Source of the DNA: Hyphomicrobiales bacterium
GTDB taxonomy: Bacteria; Pseudomonadota; Alphaproteobacteria; Rhizobiales; Rhizobiaceae
Direction: 5' to 3'
Length of the DNA stretch: 64,000 nt
NCBI GenBank assembly: GCA_026400435.1
Contig: JAPLOZ010000085.1
Span: 92,717-156,716 of the forward strand
Program-made: the position numbers and the translations under genes
Shown: positions 24,725 through 34,009 of the stretch, in pieces
Layout of the letters: each line of letters opens with the position of its first letter
Position numbering within the stretch: the first letter of the stretch is position 1
The notes under the pieces: generated by a model
The model's database searches: none
What the model was told of the DNA's origin: nothing
The model's input: the letters and a program-made list of their open reading frames with translations, nothing else

Positions 24725-26206
24725 CTATTCCGGCTGCGCGGCGCCTTCCGGCGCATGACCGCGCAGCGTCTTTTCGGGCATCATCCAGAGCGTGACGAAA
24801 GCCAGCAGCGTCATCACGGCGCAAACCAGATAGATCATGGCGAACGGCTCGGCGGTGGTGACATGCGCGCCGACGCGCAGCGCCTCGCCGCCGAGCGGCA
24901 GGCCGTAGCCAAGCGCAACCGCCCCCAGCATCGCAACGCCGAGCGCGCTGCCCAGCGAGCGCAGGAAGGTCAGCACGCCGGTTGCAACGCCGAGATGCGC
25001 CTTGTCGACGGCATTCTGGACGGACACCGTGCAGACCGGAAACGTCGTGCCCGCCCCGAGCCCGATGCAGATCGTCAGCAGTTCGACAACCAGCAGCGAG
25101 GCGCTGGCGGCGAGGAGCGCAAACAGGACCATGCAGGCAACGCTGAACAAAGCCCCCACCATCGCGATGCGCTTGTAGTGGACGAACCGCGGAATGGCGC
25201 GGCCGCTGAAGGTTGCGCCAGCCACGGTGCCGAGCAGCAGGCCAAGCATCGCGATGCCGGAGGCGCTGGCGTCCAGCCCAAGGACCGACTGCAGGTAAAC
25301 CGGCAGAAAGACGGCAAGGCCGACGTTGGCGGCCTGCAGAGCGAACATCGAGAGCGTGCCGGCAAGCACGATGCGATTGCCAAGGACCTCCAGCGAAATC
25401 AGCGGCTCGGCCGCCCGCATCAGGCGAAATGCGAATGCCGCCCAGAAAACGGCAGAAGCGGCCAGTAGTCCGCCAATTTCTCGCGACACCCAGGGATAGG
25501 TGCTGCCGCCCCAGTTCAGCGCCAGCAAGAGGAGCGCCGTCGCCGCAATCAGTAGCACCGCGCCCAGTGCGTCGATGCTGTGATGCCGTCCCGCGACAGG
25601 CAACTTCTTCAGCGGATTGTTGATGATCGCCATCGCAAGCAGGCCGAGCGGAATGTTGATCCAGAATATCAGCGACCAGTGCAGGTGTTCCGCGAACGTA
25701 CCGCCGAGCAGCGGCCCGGCAATGCTGGCGACAGCCCAGGTTCCGGATATCCAGGCCGCATAGCGCGCGCGCTCGCGCGGTGGCACGAGATCGCCGATGA
25801 CAGTCTGCGCCAGCGCGAAGAGGCCGCCGCCGCCCATGCCCTGGATCGCCCGGCCGATGACTAGCGTCAGCATGTTGGGGGCGATCGCGGCAACCACCGA
25901 GCCGGACAGGAAGATGAGAATGGCAGCATAGATCGTCGGCCGGCGGCCGTAAATGTCCGAGATCTTGCCGTAGAGCGGCGCCAGCGCGGTCGCCGTCAGC
26001 AGGTAGCCGGTCACGACCCACGGCAGGTACTCGGCATGGCCAAGCGCGCCGGCGATGGTCGGCATGGCGGGTGCCACGATCGTCTGGTCGAGCGCCGCCA
26101 GCAGCATCGACAGCAGCACGCCGCCGATGATGGCGTTCTTTTCTTTCTCGCTGATGGGCGGCGCCCTGAAACCCTCAACGGTTCCCTGTCCGACGGCCTT
26201 GTCCAT
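24725..26206 (-). CDS. EmrB/QacA (DHA2) family multidrug efflux MFS transporter
   Basis: A 493-residue inner-membrane transporter with about 14 hydrophobic segments, the size of DHA2 drug:proton antiporters. Marks are LDQTIVAPAMPTIAGALGH in helix 1, the motif A-like GKISDIYGRRPTIY between helices 2 and 3, and the antiporter motif region WAVASIAGPLLGGTFAEH (helix 5). The start at 26206 has AGAGGTGG upstream; the longer open frame to 27115 runs through the antisense of the folate gene and is not real. Drug specificity is unknown. Confidence 0.92.
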   Translation of the reverse strand: MDKAVGQGTVEGFRAPPISEKEKNAIIGGVLLSMLLAALDQTIVAPAMPTIAGALGHAEYLPWVVTGYLLTATALAPLYGKISDIYGRRPTIYAAILIFLSGSVVAAIAPNMLTLVIGRAIQGMGGGGLFALAQTVIGDLVPPRERARYAAWISGTWAVASIAGPLLGGTFAEHLHWSLIFWINIPLGLLAMAIINNPLKKLPVAGRHHSIDALGAVLLIAATALLLLALNWGGSTYPWVSREIGGLLAASAVFWAAFAFRLMRAAEPLISLEVLGNRIVLAGTLSMFALQAANVGLAVFLPVYLQSVLGLDASASGIAMLGLLLGTVAGATFSGRAIPRFVHYKRIAMVGALFSVACMVLFALLAASASLLVVELLTICIGLGAGTTFPVCTVSVQNAVDKAHLGVATGVLTFLRSLGSALGVAMLGAVALGYGLPLGGEALRVGAHVTTAEPFAMIYLVCAVMTLLAFVTLWMMPEKTLRGHAPEGAAQPE

Positions 26207-26554
26207 GCGATCCACCTCTTTCGAACGCCATGTCGAAAGGCAGCACAACCGCGCGTCGCGGCCTGATGCGCACCTTTCGAGTTCGGCTGTGGACCTCGCC
26301 TCAAGCGAGAGCTTCGGATCCCGGTGCGGGATCGCCGGACTACCAACCGGCATGCGTTTCCAGAAACAGCGCGGCTCGATTAGCAGGCGCCGGCCGCGAT
26401 GTCGAGGCAACCCGTTCTGTCGTGCCAGACGTTCAACAAAACTGGACCAACACAAATCCCGCGCGCTTCTCGAACGCAAGACCCGACGTCGCAAATGCGC
26501 AAGCCCTCGCTGCTGCTCAGGGTTCTGCTGGCGCCTTCTGCCCCGGAGCCGGAC
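26207..26554. other. Intergenic region upstream of 5-formyltetrahydrofolate cyclo-ligase
   Basis: About 350 bases with promoters for two divergent genes. Several stems can be drawn (for example CGAAAGG near 26234 with CCTTTCG near 26274, and GGATCCCG-GTG-CGGGATC around 26317-26335). In many alphaproteobacteria 6S RNA lies just upstream of this folate gene; I could not confirm its conserved bulge here, so none is called. Confidence 0.3.
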
Positions 26555-27172
26555 ATGAACGACGATGCTGTATCCGCCGGTGCCGCCGGTGCGCCCTCCT
26601 GGCCCGACGTCGCGCGCTGGCGCAAGGCAGAGCGGGAGCGCCTGATCGCGGCAAGGCTGGCGATACCTGCCGAGGCGCGCAACGCCTTGTCGGTGCGGAT
26701 CGGCGAACGCCTCGACGGCATCGTCGGTGATGTCCGGGGGCGCGTCATCAGTCTGTACTGGCCGTTTCGCGGCGAGCCGGACCTGCGCCCATGGATGGCA
26801 GGCGTCGTCGAGCGCGGCGGCACGCCAGCGTTGCCGGTGGTGGTGGCAAAGGCGCAACCCTTGCTCTTCCGCGCCTACAGGCCCGGCGACACGCTCGAAA
26901 AAGGCGTCTGGAATATCCCGGTGCCAGCCGAGGGACCGCCGGTTGTTCCAGACATCGTGATCGCGCCGCTGGTCTGCGTCGATCCGCTGAACTACAGGCT
27001 GGGATATGGCGGCGGCTTTTTCGACCGCACCCTTGCCTCGCTGGCACAAAAGCCGCTGGTCATCGGTGTCGGCTACGCCATGCAGCGCGTCGCCACCATA
27101 CACCCGCAGCCACACGATATTCCCATGGACCAGGTCGTGACAGTGGAGGATGGGCCGGTCTCGGGCGCGTAG
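26555..27172 (+). CDS. 5-formyltetrahydrofolate cyclo-ligase
   Basis: A 205-residue enzyme that converts 5-formyl-THF to 5,10-methenyl-THF using ATP (EC 6.3.3.2). The family marks are an N-terminal basic RWRKAERERLIAAR, SLYWPFRGEPDLRP, and the signature RLGYGGGFFDRTLA near residue 150, followed by DIPMDQVVT. The start at 26555 has GGAG upstream. The open frame extends to 26399 but those codons lack a ribosome site and homologous sequence. It converges with the DUF2336 gene. Confidence 0.93.
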   Translation: MNDDAVSAGAAGAPSWPDVARWRKAERERLIAARLAIPAEARNALSVRIGERLDGIVGDVRGRVISLYWPFRGEPDLRPWMAGVVERGGTPALPVVVAKAQPLLFRAYRPGDTLEKGVWNIPVPAEGPPVVPDIVIAPLVCVDPLNYRLGYGGGFFDRTLASLAQKPLVIGVGYAMQRVATIHPQPHDIPMDQVVTVEDGPVSGA

Positions 27173-27178
27173 AGCCGA

Positions 27179-28300
27179 TCAGGCGGCGGCTATCGCCAGA
27201 GCGTGCCCGCGGGCGTTTTCGCGCAGCGCGTCGAGGTGGATCGACTTCAGCAAAGCGGCGATGTCGCCGTCCGCCTCCTGCCCGCCGAGTTCCTTGAGCA
27301 TCAGCCAGGATACTTCCTGGGCGCCGGCGACGCGTTTGCCGTTGGCGACCTCGCGCCACACCTTGAGCGCTCGGATAAGGATGGCATGGACCGGCTGCGC
27401 GATCCCGGCGCCGCGGAATACCGCCGAAAGGGCGACATCGCCGCCCGTCGCGAGCAGCGCGCGCACACGTTCCTGGGACTTGCCGGTGAGCGCGACGAGC
27501 ACCGAACCGAAGAAATCGACCTTGCCATGGGCAAGCGCGCGGATGATGAAGCTTGCCGTCAGGTCGCCGCGCATACGCAGGTGCGTGATCAGCGCTGCGA
27601 TGTCCTCTGCATCCGTTCCATCGATCAGCGTGAGCGATGCTCGCATGCAGGCGTCTTTCAGCATCCGGTCGGCCCGCGACGGCCCCATCAGCGCCACAAC
27701 CAGCGGCGAACCCTTCAGCGCTTCGCCAAGCTTGACCAGCAGCATGTGCCGGCTGTCGGCGGGCAGCCGACGGTCGGCGATCAGCGCCTCGCGCAGGGCC
27801 GCGACATGGCCATGACGCTCGGCCATGCGGCGGAAGGACAACGCTGCGATCCGCGCACCGCCGTTCGCCACAAGGACCAGGCAGGCTTGGGCCTCGCCGA
27901 TCTCCGCGATGGCCGCCGACAGTTCCATCGACACGGCCGGTCGATCGGCGATCAGGACCTGCGTGGACTTGATTCCAGATTCCAGAATTTCAATCAGGTC
28001 GGCGTCGCTGAGAAGCGGGGATCGCGCCAGCACCACACCCGCAACCTCCGGCTGATCGGCAGCAAGCGCCCCGATGACCTGAACGGGTGCATGGCGCGAC
28101 AGCGCCAGCGCTTCGGCCATAGCCTGGCGAACCTTGGCCGACGGGTCGTCCAGAAGCAGCGTCAACGCGGCCTCCGCACCACAGCGGTCTTCGAACGGCA
28201 GATCATGCGTGACATAGGCCCGGGCAAGCGCTCCGGCTGCAGCCGCGCGCTCGTTCACCTTGGCGGTGTTCACCCACTTCAGGAAATGCGAAACAACCAT
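27179..28300 (-). CDS. DUF2336 domain protein
   Basis: A 373-residue protein made of HEAT-like alpha-helical repeats (for example KVNERAAAAGALARAYV, DPSAKVRQAMAEALA, DADLIEILESG). DUF2336 is confined mainly to alphaproteobacteria; its function is not well defined, though some members carry response-regulator or chemotaxis context. The start MVVSHFLKWVNTAK at 28300 is the usual N-terminus of rhizobial members; a longer frame to 28456 overlaps the divergent gene. No membrane segment is seen. Confidence 0.85.
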   Translation of the reverse strand: MVVSHFLKWVNTAKVNERAAAAGALARAYVTHDLPFEDRCGAEAALTLLLDDPSAKVRQAMAEALALSRHAPVQVIGALAADQPEVAGVVLARSPLLSDADLIEILESGIKSTQVLIADRPAVSMELSAAIAEIGEAQACLVLVANGGARIAALSFRRMAERHGHVAALREALIADRRLPADSRHMLLVKLGEALKGSPLVVALMGPSRADRMLKDACMRASLTLIDGTDAEDIAALITHLRMRGDLTASFIIRALAHGKVDFFGSVLVALTGKSQERVRALLATGGDVALSAVFRGAGIAQPVHAILIRALKVWREVANGKRVAGAQEVSWLMLKELGGQEADGDIAALLKSIHLDALRENARGHALAIAAA

Positions 28301-28454
28301 CAAATCCGCGCCCAAGATTTCAAGCCAACCCCTCTTGGCCTTGAGTCCCGACGGTAGGCAGAAATAGTTTACGATTGGTTCACCATGTTCCTTAACCCGC
28401 TTGCGCAAGACGAGTGCGGGACTTATTCCCTGCCGCAACGTGAAGGAGGCTCGC

Positions 28455-28910
28455 ATGGCTGGGTTGTATCTGGAGGAGTTCCAGGTCGGGCACGTGTTCC
28501 GTCACGCCCTGACCAAGACGGTCACCGAAGGCGACAACATGCTGTTTTCGACGATGACCCTCAATCCCCAGCCGCTGCACATCGACTTCGACTTCGCCTC
28601 CAGAAGCGAATGGGGCAAGCCGCTCGTCAATTCGTTGTTCACGCTGGGGTTGATGATCGGCATTTCGGTGCATGACACGACGATGGGTACGACCCTCGCC
28701 AACCTCGGCATGACGGAGACGGTGTTTCCCAAGCCGGTGTTTCATGGCGACACGATCCGGGTCGAGACCGAGGTGCTGTCGGTGCGCGAATCGAAATCCC
28801 GGGCGGACCGGGGCATCGTTGAGTTCGAACACCGTGCCTACAACCAGAAGGGCGACCTCGTGGCAAAATGCATCCGGCAGGCCATGATTGCCAAGACAAG
28901 GGCCGCCTGA
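28455..28910 (+). CDS. MaoC-like hot-dog dehydratase
   Basis: A 151-residue (R)-specific enoyl-CoA hydratase-like protein. It shows the MaoC hot-dog pattern: TKTVTEGDNMLFSTMT, the hydratase segment NPQPLHIDFDFA, and VFHGDTIRVETEV. It hydrates an unsaturated acyl-CoA. AAGGAGG lies just ahead of the start. Its stop and the next gene's start overlap (TGATG), so hydratase and CoA-ester lyase are translated together. Pairing suggests a hydration then cleavage route for a branched or dicarboxylic acyl-CoA such as itaconyl-CoA or mesaconyl-CoA, but the exact substrate is not shown. Confidence 0.9.
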   Translation: MAGLYLEEFQVGHVFRHALTKTVTEGDNMLFSTMTLNPQPLHIDFDFASRSEWGKPLVNSLFTLGLMIGISVHDTTMGTTLANLGMTETVFPKPVFHGDTIRVETEVLSVRESKSRADRGIVEFEHRAYNQKGDLVAKCIRQAMIAKTRAA

Positions 28911-29788
28911 TGCGTTCGCTGCTGTTCATTCCTGGAGACTCCGAGCGGAAGCTGGAAAAGGGGTTCGCAGCCGGAGCCGATGTCGTCATCATCGACCTGG
29001 AGGACTCGGTCGCGCAGCACAACAAGCCCGACGCAAGGCGTCTCGCGCCCGAAGCGATCCGCGCCAATAGCGGGGGTGCATGCCGTATCTATGTCAGGAT
29101 CAACGACCTGGCGAGCGGGTTGGCGGACGACGATCTGGCAGCGGTCGTTGCGGCCCGTCCGCACGGTATCATGTTGCCCAAGGCGCAGGGCGGAGCCGAC
29201 ATGCAGCAGCTTTCGGCCAAGCTGCGCGTCGCCGAAATTGCCAGCGGTCTCCCCGACGGCGGCATCCGGGTCATCCCGATCGTCAGCGAAACCGGCCTCG
29301 CCGTGTTGTCGACCGCGACCTATGCGAACTCCAGCCCAAGGATCGCTGGAGTCACATGGGGAGCGGAAGACCTCTCGGCAGCGATCGGCGCGCGCGCCAA
29401 CAGGGACGAGCATGGCAGGTACACAGATGTGTTCCGGCTTGCGCGCTCCCTCACGCTGCTCACAGCTTCATCCTGCGACGTGGCGGCGATCGACACCGTC
29501 TATGTCGATTTCAGGAACCTCGATGGCCTGCGCGCCGAATGCGTAGAGGCTGAGCGCGACGGGTTCACCGGAAAGCTTGCCATCCACCCGGCGCAGGTTG
29601 CGGTGATAAACGAGGTTTTCACGCCTTCGCCCGAAGCCGTTGCCCATGCCAGGGCGCTGGTCGAAACCTTCGCTGCCCTGGGCAATCCGGGGGTCGTCGG
29701 CATTGACGGGCGGATGTACGACATACCGCATCTCAAGCGCGCCGAGCGGCTCCTTGCGCGTGCGCCGAAGGCCAGCACCGATCGCTAG
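28910..29788 (+). CDS. HpcH/HpaI (CitE-like) CoA ester lyase
   Basis: A 292-residue lyase of the citrate lyase beta-subunit/malyl-CoA lyase family that splits a 3-hydroxy-acyl-CoA into acetyl-CoA and an oxoacid. The marks are RSLLFIPGDSERKLEKG at the N-terminus, VIIDLEDSV, an Arg in YVRINDL, MLPKAQGG, TWGAEDLSAAIGA and GFTGKLAIHPAQV. It is translationally coupled to the MaoC gene. At 292 residues it is shorter than the malyl-CoA lyase of the ethylmalonyl-CoA pathway, so a citramalyl-CoA lyase or similar role is possible. Confidence 0.9.
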   Translation: MRSLLFIPGDSERKLEKGFAAGADVVIIDLEDSVAQHNKPDARRLAPEAIRANSGGACRIYVRINDLASGLADDDLAAVVAARPHGIMLPKAQGGADMQQLSAKLRVAEIASGLPDGGIRVIPIVSETGLAVLSTATYANSSPRIAGVTWGAEDLSAAIGARANRDEHGRYTDVFRLARSLTLLTASSCDVAAIDTVYVDFRNLDGLRAECVEAERDGFTGKLAIHPAQVAVINEVFTPSPEAVAHARALVETFAALGNPGVVGIDGRMYDIPHLKRAERLLARAPKASTDR

Positions 29789-29803
29789 AACTTGCTCGCG
29801 GCG

Positions 29804-30388
29804 TCAGCCCTGCCAGGGACCGGAGTAGTCCTGGTAGAGCGAACCGACGTCGGGCCTCGGCCGTTCGGGAGTGCTGCCGTCATAGCTGCCGATATGCACG
29901 AAGCCGACGACACGTTCATGCGGCGCGATTCCGAGCAGCGCCCGCCCCTCAGGCACGTCCGAGTACCAGTTGGTGATCCAGTTGCTTCCGTAGCCCAGCG
30001 CATTGGCGGCAAGTATCAGGTTCATCGCCGCAGCGCCGCCCGAGAGGAACATCTCCCATTGCGGAATCTTCTGGTTCTCCTTGGGGCTGGAGACGACGCC
30101 GATCACCAGTGGCGCCCGGGAGAAGCGTGTGAGTTCCTGATTGCGCCTACCTTCGGTCAGCGGACCTTCACGCTGTTGCGCGAGTTCAGCCAATTTTTCG
30201 CCGACCTTTTCGCGCGCAGCACCCCTGTAGAGGATGAAGCGCCAGGGAGCGAGCCGGCCATGGTCTGGCACGCGGCTTGCCGCGGTCAGGATCGTCTCGA
30301 TTTGCGAATCGGTTGGGCCAGGCGCCTTGAGGTCTTGGATAGGCGCGGAGTTGCGCGTCAAAAGAAATTCGATGGTGGTCTGCGCCAC
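29804..30388 (-). CDS. Nitroreductase family protein
   Basis: A 194-residue FMN-binding NAD(P)H oxidoreductase of the YdjA-like nitroreductase type. Marks are an N-terminal IEFLLTRNSAPIQDLKAP, VPDHGRLAPWRFILYRG, GAAAMNLILAANALGYGSNWITNW and HIGSYDG. The start is taken as GTG at 30388 because GGAGAA precedes it and the family begins there; the frame continues upstream without support. Its target could be nitroaromatics, quinones or a metabolite. It is divergent from a secreted protein gene. Confidence 0.9.
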   Translation of the reverse strand: MAQTTIEFLLTRNSAPIQDLKAPGPTDSQIETILTAASRVPDHGRLAPWRFILYRGAAREKVGEKLAELAQQREGPLTEGRRNQELTRFSRAPLVIGVVSSPKENQKIPQWEMFLSGGAAAMNLILAANALGYGSNWITNWYSDVPEGRALLGIAPHERVVGFVHIGSYDGSTPERPRPDVGSLYQDYSGPWQG

Positions 30389-30506
30389 TGCTTGTTCTCC
30401 GTTTTGCTGGCTGGAGCGGCGCTTGCCTGCGGCGACTTTGGCTTCGCCGGCTGCATGCCGGCGAATTGGCCTTGAAATTGCCATCGCGTTGGGGTTCAAC
30501 GCAAGC

Positions 30507-31478
30507 ATGACTGGAGGGGTTTTCCGTCTTTTTCTGGCACTTGCTGGCGCAGTGGCGTTGGTGACGCAGCCCGTTTTCGTCAATGCGCAGGAGAGCGATG
30601 ACGCGGCGGCGCAGTTGCAGCTTCCGTCCATCTCGAGCTTCGCGCCAGCCGGCGATTCCTCGACTCCGCTTGCCATGGCAGGCGGTGGCGAGATCACGCT
30701 TTCGGCTAAGTTGACCGAGGAAGGTCAGGACATTTCGCGCGGTCTTGTCTGGCGCGTGTTCGCCCAGGAACCCGGACCTGATGGGAAGTTGCCGCTCGTC
30801 GCCTCCTCGCATGGCGGCACAAGCGTCTTCAATTTGGCGCCAGGCGGCTATCTCGTCCATGCTTCTTACGGGCGTGCCGGGGCGACCAAGCGCATCACGG
30901 TGGGCCGCGACAGCAAGAGCGAGAACCTGGTTCTTGACGCTGGGGGACTGAAGCTCGACGCAGTGCTTGCCGGAGGCGTTCGCATCCCGCCCGCAAAGCT
31001 GAAGTTCTCGATCTACGAAGCCGATTCGGACGCAAATGGCGAGCGGGCGCTGATCATCCCCGATGTCAGCCCCAACGCGATCGTGCGCCTCAATTCCGGC
31101 ACGTACCATGTGGTTTCGACCTATGGCACGGTGAACGCCGTCATCCGTTCCGATATCCGCGTCGAGGCGGGCAAGCTCACCGAGGCAACCGTCGAGCACC
31201 ACGCCGCGGAGTTGACGATGAAGCTGGTGCGCGAGCCGGGCGGCGAGGCTATTGCAGACACATCCTGGTCGATCCTCTCAGGCTCCGGTGATCCGGTGCG
31301 CGAGATGGTGGGTGCCTTCGCCTCGCTGGTGCTGGCGGAAGGCGACTACACCATCATCGCCAAGAACAAGGAGCGCATATACCAGCGCGATTTCACCGTC
31401 GTTGGCGGGCGAAATCAGGACGTCGAGGTTCTCGCGACAGACGGCAACTCGGTCACAGATGTCGAAGGCGCCGACTAG
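30507..31478 (+). CDS. Secreted protein of unknown function
   Basis: A 323-residue protein with a clear signal peptide (MTGGVFRLFLALAGAVALV, cleavage after VNAQE or just before). The mature part is rich in beta-strand-like segments repeated about every 80-90 residues (SVFNLAPGGYLVHASYG, AIVRLNSGTYHVVSTYG, LVLAEGDYTIIAKN), suggesting three or four Ig- or carboxypeptidase-regulatory-like modules. I do not recognise the family. It is likely periplasmic. It is not clearly linked to its convergent neighbour. Confidence 0.8.
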   Translation: MTGGVFRLFLALAGAVALVTQPVFVNAQESDDAAAQLQLPSISSFAPAGDSSTPLAMAGGGEITLSAKLTEEGQDISRGLVWRVFAQEPGPDGKLPLVASSHGGTSVFNLAPGGYLVHASYGRAGATKRITVGRDSKSENLVLDAGGLKLDAVLAGGVRIPPAKLKFSIYEADSDANGERALIIPDVSPNAIVRLNSGTYHVVSTYGTVNAVIRSDIRVEAGKLTEATVEHHAAELTMKLVREPGGEAIADTSWSILSGSGDPVREMVGAFASLVLAEGDYTIIAKNKERIYQRDFTVVGGRNQDVEVLATDGNSVTDVEGAD

Positions 31479-31519
31479 CGCGGCGCGACAGCGGCAGCCT
31501 TGCCCAGGTGCGATCCGCT

Positions 31520-32395
31520 CTACCGTGGCGCCGAGATCATCCAGTTCAGTGTTTCCCGCCAGTCCGTCATCCGGATCGGCGTACCGTGCGTTCCCGTCTC
31601 GAACCGTACGAAACGCGCCGGGTAGTTCCCCGATTTCGCGACGATCGAGCGATAGAACGCCTCCTGCGATGCGATTGGAAACACGGGATCCCGGCTGCCC
31701 TGGCCAAAAAATACCGGTACCTTCGCTTTGAAAGCCGCGCTTGAGAGAAACGTGTCGTCCCAGAGCGAACCAAGCAACAGGAGTCCCGACAGACGGCCCG
31801 CAACGTCGCCGTTGGCGGCAAGCTGCCAGCACAGCATGCCGCCCATCGAACCGCATGCGACAAAGATTTTCGCGCCCGGCGACTTTGCGGCGTAGTGGTC
31901 GATCAGCGCGGCGATCTCGGCCGCGCCCTTCTCGCCGAAATCAGTAAAGTCCGGCGATAGATACAGACCGCCGTTCGCCGCCATCAGGTTCTTGATGCGG
32001 TTGAAATTTCCGCCAAACGTGAAGTCGTCGACGCCCTGCTTGCGGCTGCCGCCCTGGCCGTGCAGGTAGATCGTTATGAACCGCGCGCCATCGGTGCTGC
32101 CGACAGCGACGTGCTTGACGGTCCCGGCGCCGGTTTCCAGCGACAGATCTTTTTGCAGCTTGCGCACACCGGTCGAAACATAGTTCCCCCGCACGCGGCG
32201 TTCGGGCACCTGATCGCGCTGGTTGATGTCGCGCGCTTCGCTGTAGTCGACGACGATATAGGCGCCGCCATTCTCCGACGACAGGATGGCGGGATAGGCG
32301 AAAAGCTCGTCCTTGAAAGGTTTGAGCGCCTCGGCGCGGGCCTGCCCGACCGCGAACGAGGCAAGGCAGGCAAGCATGGTCACACAAAAACGCAT
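31520..32395 (-). CDS. Secreted alpha/beta hydrolase
   Basis: A 291-residue secreted hydrolase with a signal peptide (MRFCVTMLACLASFAVGQARA). It shows YLHGQGGSRKQG (oxyanion region), a nucleophile elbow ACGSMGGMLCW with the presumptive catalytic serine, an acid in GSRDPVF and a His in ETGTHGTPIRM. It resembles feruloyl-esterase or poly(3-hydroxybutyrate) depolymerase-like proteins. It starts four bases after the stop of the MoeA/MobA-like gene, so it is the last gene of that operon, for no obvious reason. Confidence 0.8.
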   Translation of the reverse strand: MRFCVTMLACLASFAVGQARAEALKPFKDELFAYPAILSSENGGAYIVVDYSEARDINQRDQVPERRVRGNYVSTGVRKLQKDLSLETGAGTVKHVAVGSTDGARFITIYLHGQGGSRKQGVDDFTFGGNFNRIKNLMAANGGLYLSPDFTDFGEKGAAEIAALIDHYAAKSPGAKIFVACGSMGGMLCWQLAANGDVAGRLSGLLLLGSLWDDTFLSSAAFKAKVPVFFGQGSRDPVFPIASQEAFYRSIVAKSGNYPARFVRFETGTHGTPIRMTDWRETLNWMISAPR

Positions 32396-32398
32396 CGA

Positions 32399-34009
32399 TC
32401 AGTCCTGGATGACGCCGCCGGCGCGTTCAAGCGCCTCGCGCGTGTCGACATCGATCATGGCGCCCTCCCCGACCTCGATGTCGACAACGGGCATCATACC
32501 TGCCTCGACGAGGTGACGGGCGCCGGTGTCGCCATGCAGCTGCGAGACAGCCCCAAACAGAGCGCGTGGCAGCAGCACGGGATTGCCGCGCCGGCCATCA
32601 TGGGTCGCACGGACGATCGCCCGGCCGTCGGCCTCGCGGAACGCCGACAGCAGCCGGTTCATGACTTGAGAGGAAACAGCCGGCATGTCGCCAAGCAGGA
32701 TCAGGGCGCCATCGGCATCGTCCCCGACGGCCGCGATCCCGGCCTTGAGCGAGCTCGCCAGCCCGGATGCAAAGTCCGCGTTGTGCACGAATCGCACGTC
32801 GAGTGCGTCAAGCGCCGCCCTGATGCGGGCTGGCTGGTGTCCGGTCACCACAAGCACGCCGCGCGCGCCTGACGCCCGAGCATGGTCGACGGTCTGGCGG
32901 ATCAGCGGCTTTCCGTCGAAATGCGCCATCAGCTTGTTGGGCCCGCCCATCCTTGTCGAGCGACCAGCGGCCAGCACGACGGCTTCGACCCTTTCGCCGC
33001 CTGCGCGCTGCCTGCTGTCGCGCGGCTGCGGGCGGGTGGGAATTTCCATGAGAAGGCCGCCGACGCCCATTGAGGCGATATCGCCGGACGACACGTCAAC
33101 TCCGGCCAACAGCCTTTCCAGAACCCAGTCGAACCCGTTCTCCTTCGGGCTGCGCGCGCAGCCCGGCGCGCCGACGACCGGCGTCCGTCCGAGCCGGCCG
33201 AGAACCAGGAGGTTGCCGGGATCGACCGGCATACCGGCTCGCAGCACCTCGCCGCCGGCCAACTCGATCGCTGCCGGGATCACATCTTCGCGATCGCAAA
33301 GCGCGGACGCGCCGAACACCACGACCAGGTCGCTGCGCGCGGCAAGGTCGGCGAGCGCCTCTGACAAGGCCGTTGCGTCGTGCGGTATATGCAGTTCTTC
33401 GCTGAGACCGCTTCCGCAGCGGGCCAGGCGACTGGCGATCACGCGAGCGGTTTTCGCAAGTACGCTCCCCTTCACGCCGGGAAGAACCGTCTGGACAAGG
33501 GCCACCGACGCCGCCCGATACGGATGGACCGTGAAAATCTCGGCACGCGCCAGAAGCGCGACGGCCCTCGTCACCAATTCGCCTGGCACCGCGAACGGTA
33601 TGATCTTCATCGTGGCGACCATGTCGCCCTTGTCGACATGCTTCATGTCGGCCAGGGTCGCCAGCGTCATGGCGGGATCGATCGCATTCAGCGCGTCGAC
33701 CAGGCCCTTGTCGACCGTGAAAACGCCAGCCGAAGCCGCATGCAGGTTGACGCGTCCGGTCGCTGCGGGCTTTGCCTCGACCCCGGCAAAGCGCATGCCG
33801 GCCACCAGCTTGCCGGCCGCCGCGTTCTCGTCGAGATCGCCCGGCGAAAGGACCGCTACGACCACGTCCCGCACGCCGGCCTGCGTCAATTGTCCGACAT
33901 CGTCCGCGGTCAGCCGGTGGGCCTTCGGGAAGCGGCATTCGCCGGCTTCTGTGGCATGCGCGAGAATTGCGCCGACGGCATCACGGACCTGCACCGGACC
34001 GAATTTCAT
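32399..34009 (-). CDS. MoeA-like/MobA-like fusion for molybdenum cofactor maturation
   Basis: A 536-residue two-domain protein. Residues 1-330 resemble the MoeA/MogA molybdopterin-binding domain (for example DLVVVFGASALCDREDVIP, GAPGCARSPKENGFD). Residues 342-536 are a MobA/MocA nucleotidyltransferase with the GTP/CTP loop VLAAGRSTRMGGPNKL at 346-360 and LILLGDMPAVSS. Such fusions make the dinucleotide form (often MCD) of the cofactor used by xanthine dehydrogenase and CO dehydrogenase families. Start overlaps the XdhC stop (TCAT). Confidence 0.88.
   Translation of the reverse strand: MKFGPVQVRDAVGAILAHATEAGECRFPKAHRLTADDVGQLTQAGVRDVVVAVLSPGDLDENAAAGKLVAGMRFAGVEAKPAATGRVNLHAASAGVFTVDKGLVDALNAIDPAMTLATLADMKHVDKGDMVATMKIIPFAVPGELVTRAVALLARAEIFTVHPYRAASVALVQTVLPGVKGSVLAKTARVIASRLARCGSGLSEELHIPHDATALSEALADLAARSDLVVVFGASALCDREDVIPAAIELAGGEVLRAGMPVDPGNLLVLGRLGRTPVVGAPGCARSPKENGFDWVLERLLAGVDVSSGDIASMGVGGLLMEIPTRPQPRDSRQRAGGERVEAVVLAAGRSTRMGGPNKLMAHFDGKPLIRQTVDHARASGARGVLVVTGHQPARIRAALDALDVRFVHNADFASGLASSLKAGIAAVGDDADGALILLGDMPAVSSQVMNRLLSAFREADGRAIVRATHDGRRGNPVLLPRALFGAVSQLHGDTGARHLVEAGMMPVVDIEVGEGAMIDVDTREALERAGGVIQD

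Noticed and set aside
26207..27115. Extension of the MFS frame to a 796-residue protein
   Set aside because: The added part runs antisense through the folate gene and intergenic DNA; the MFS start with a ribosome site is at 26206.
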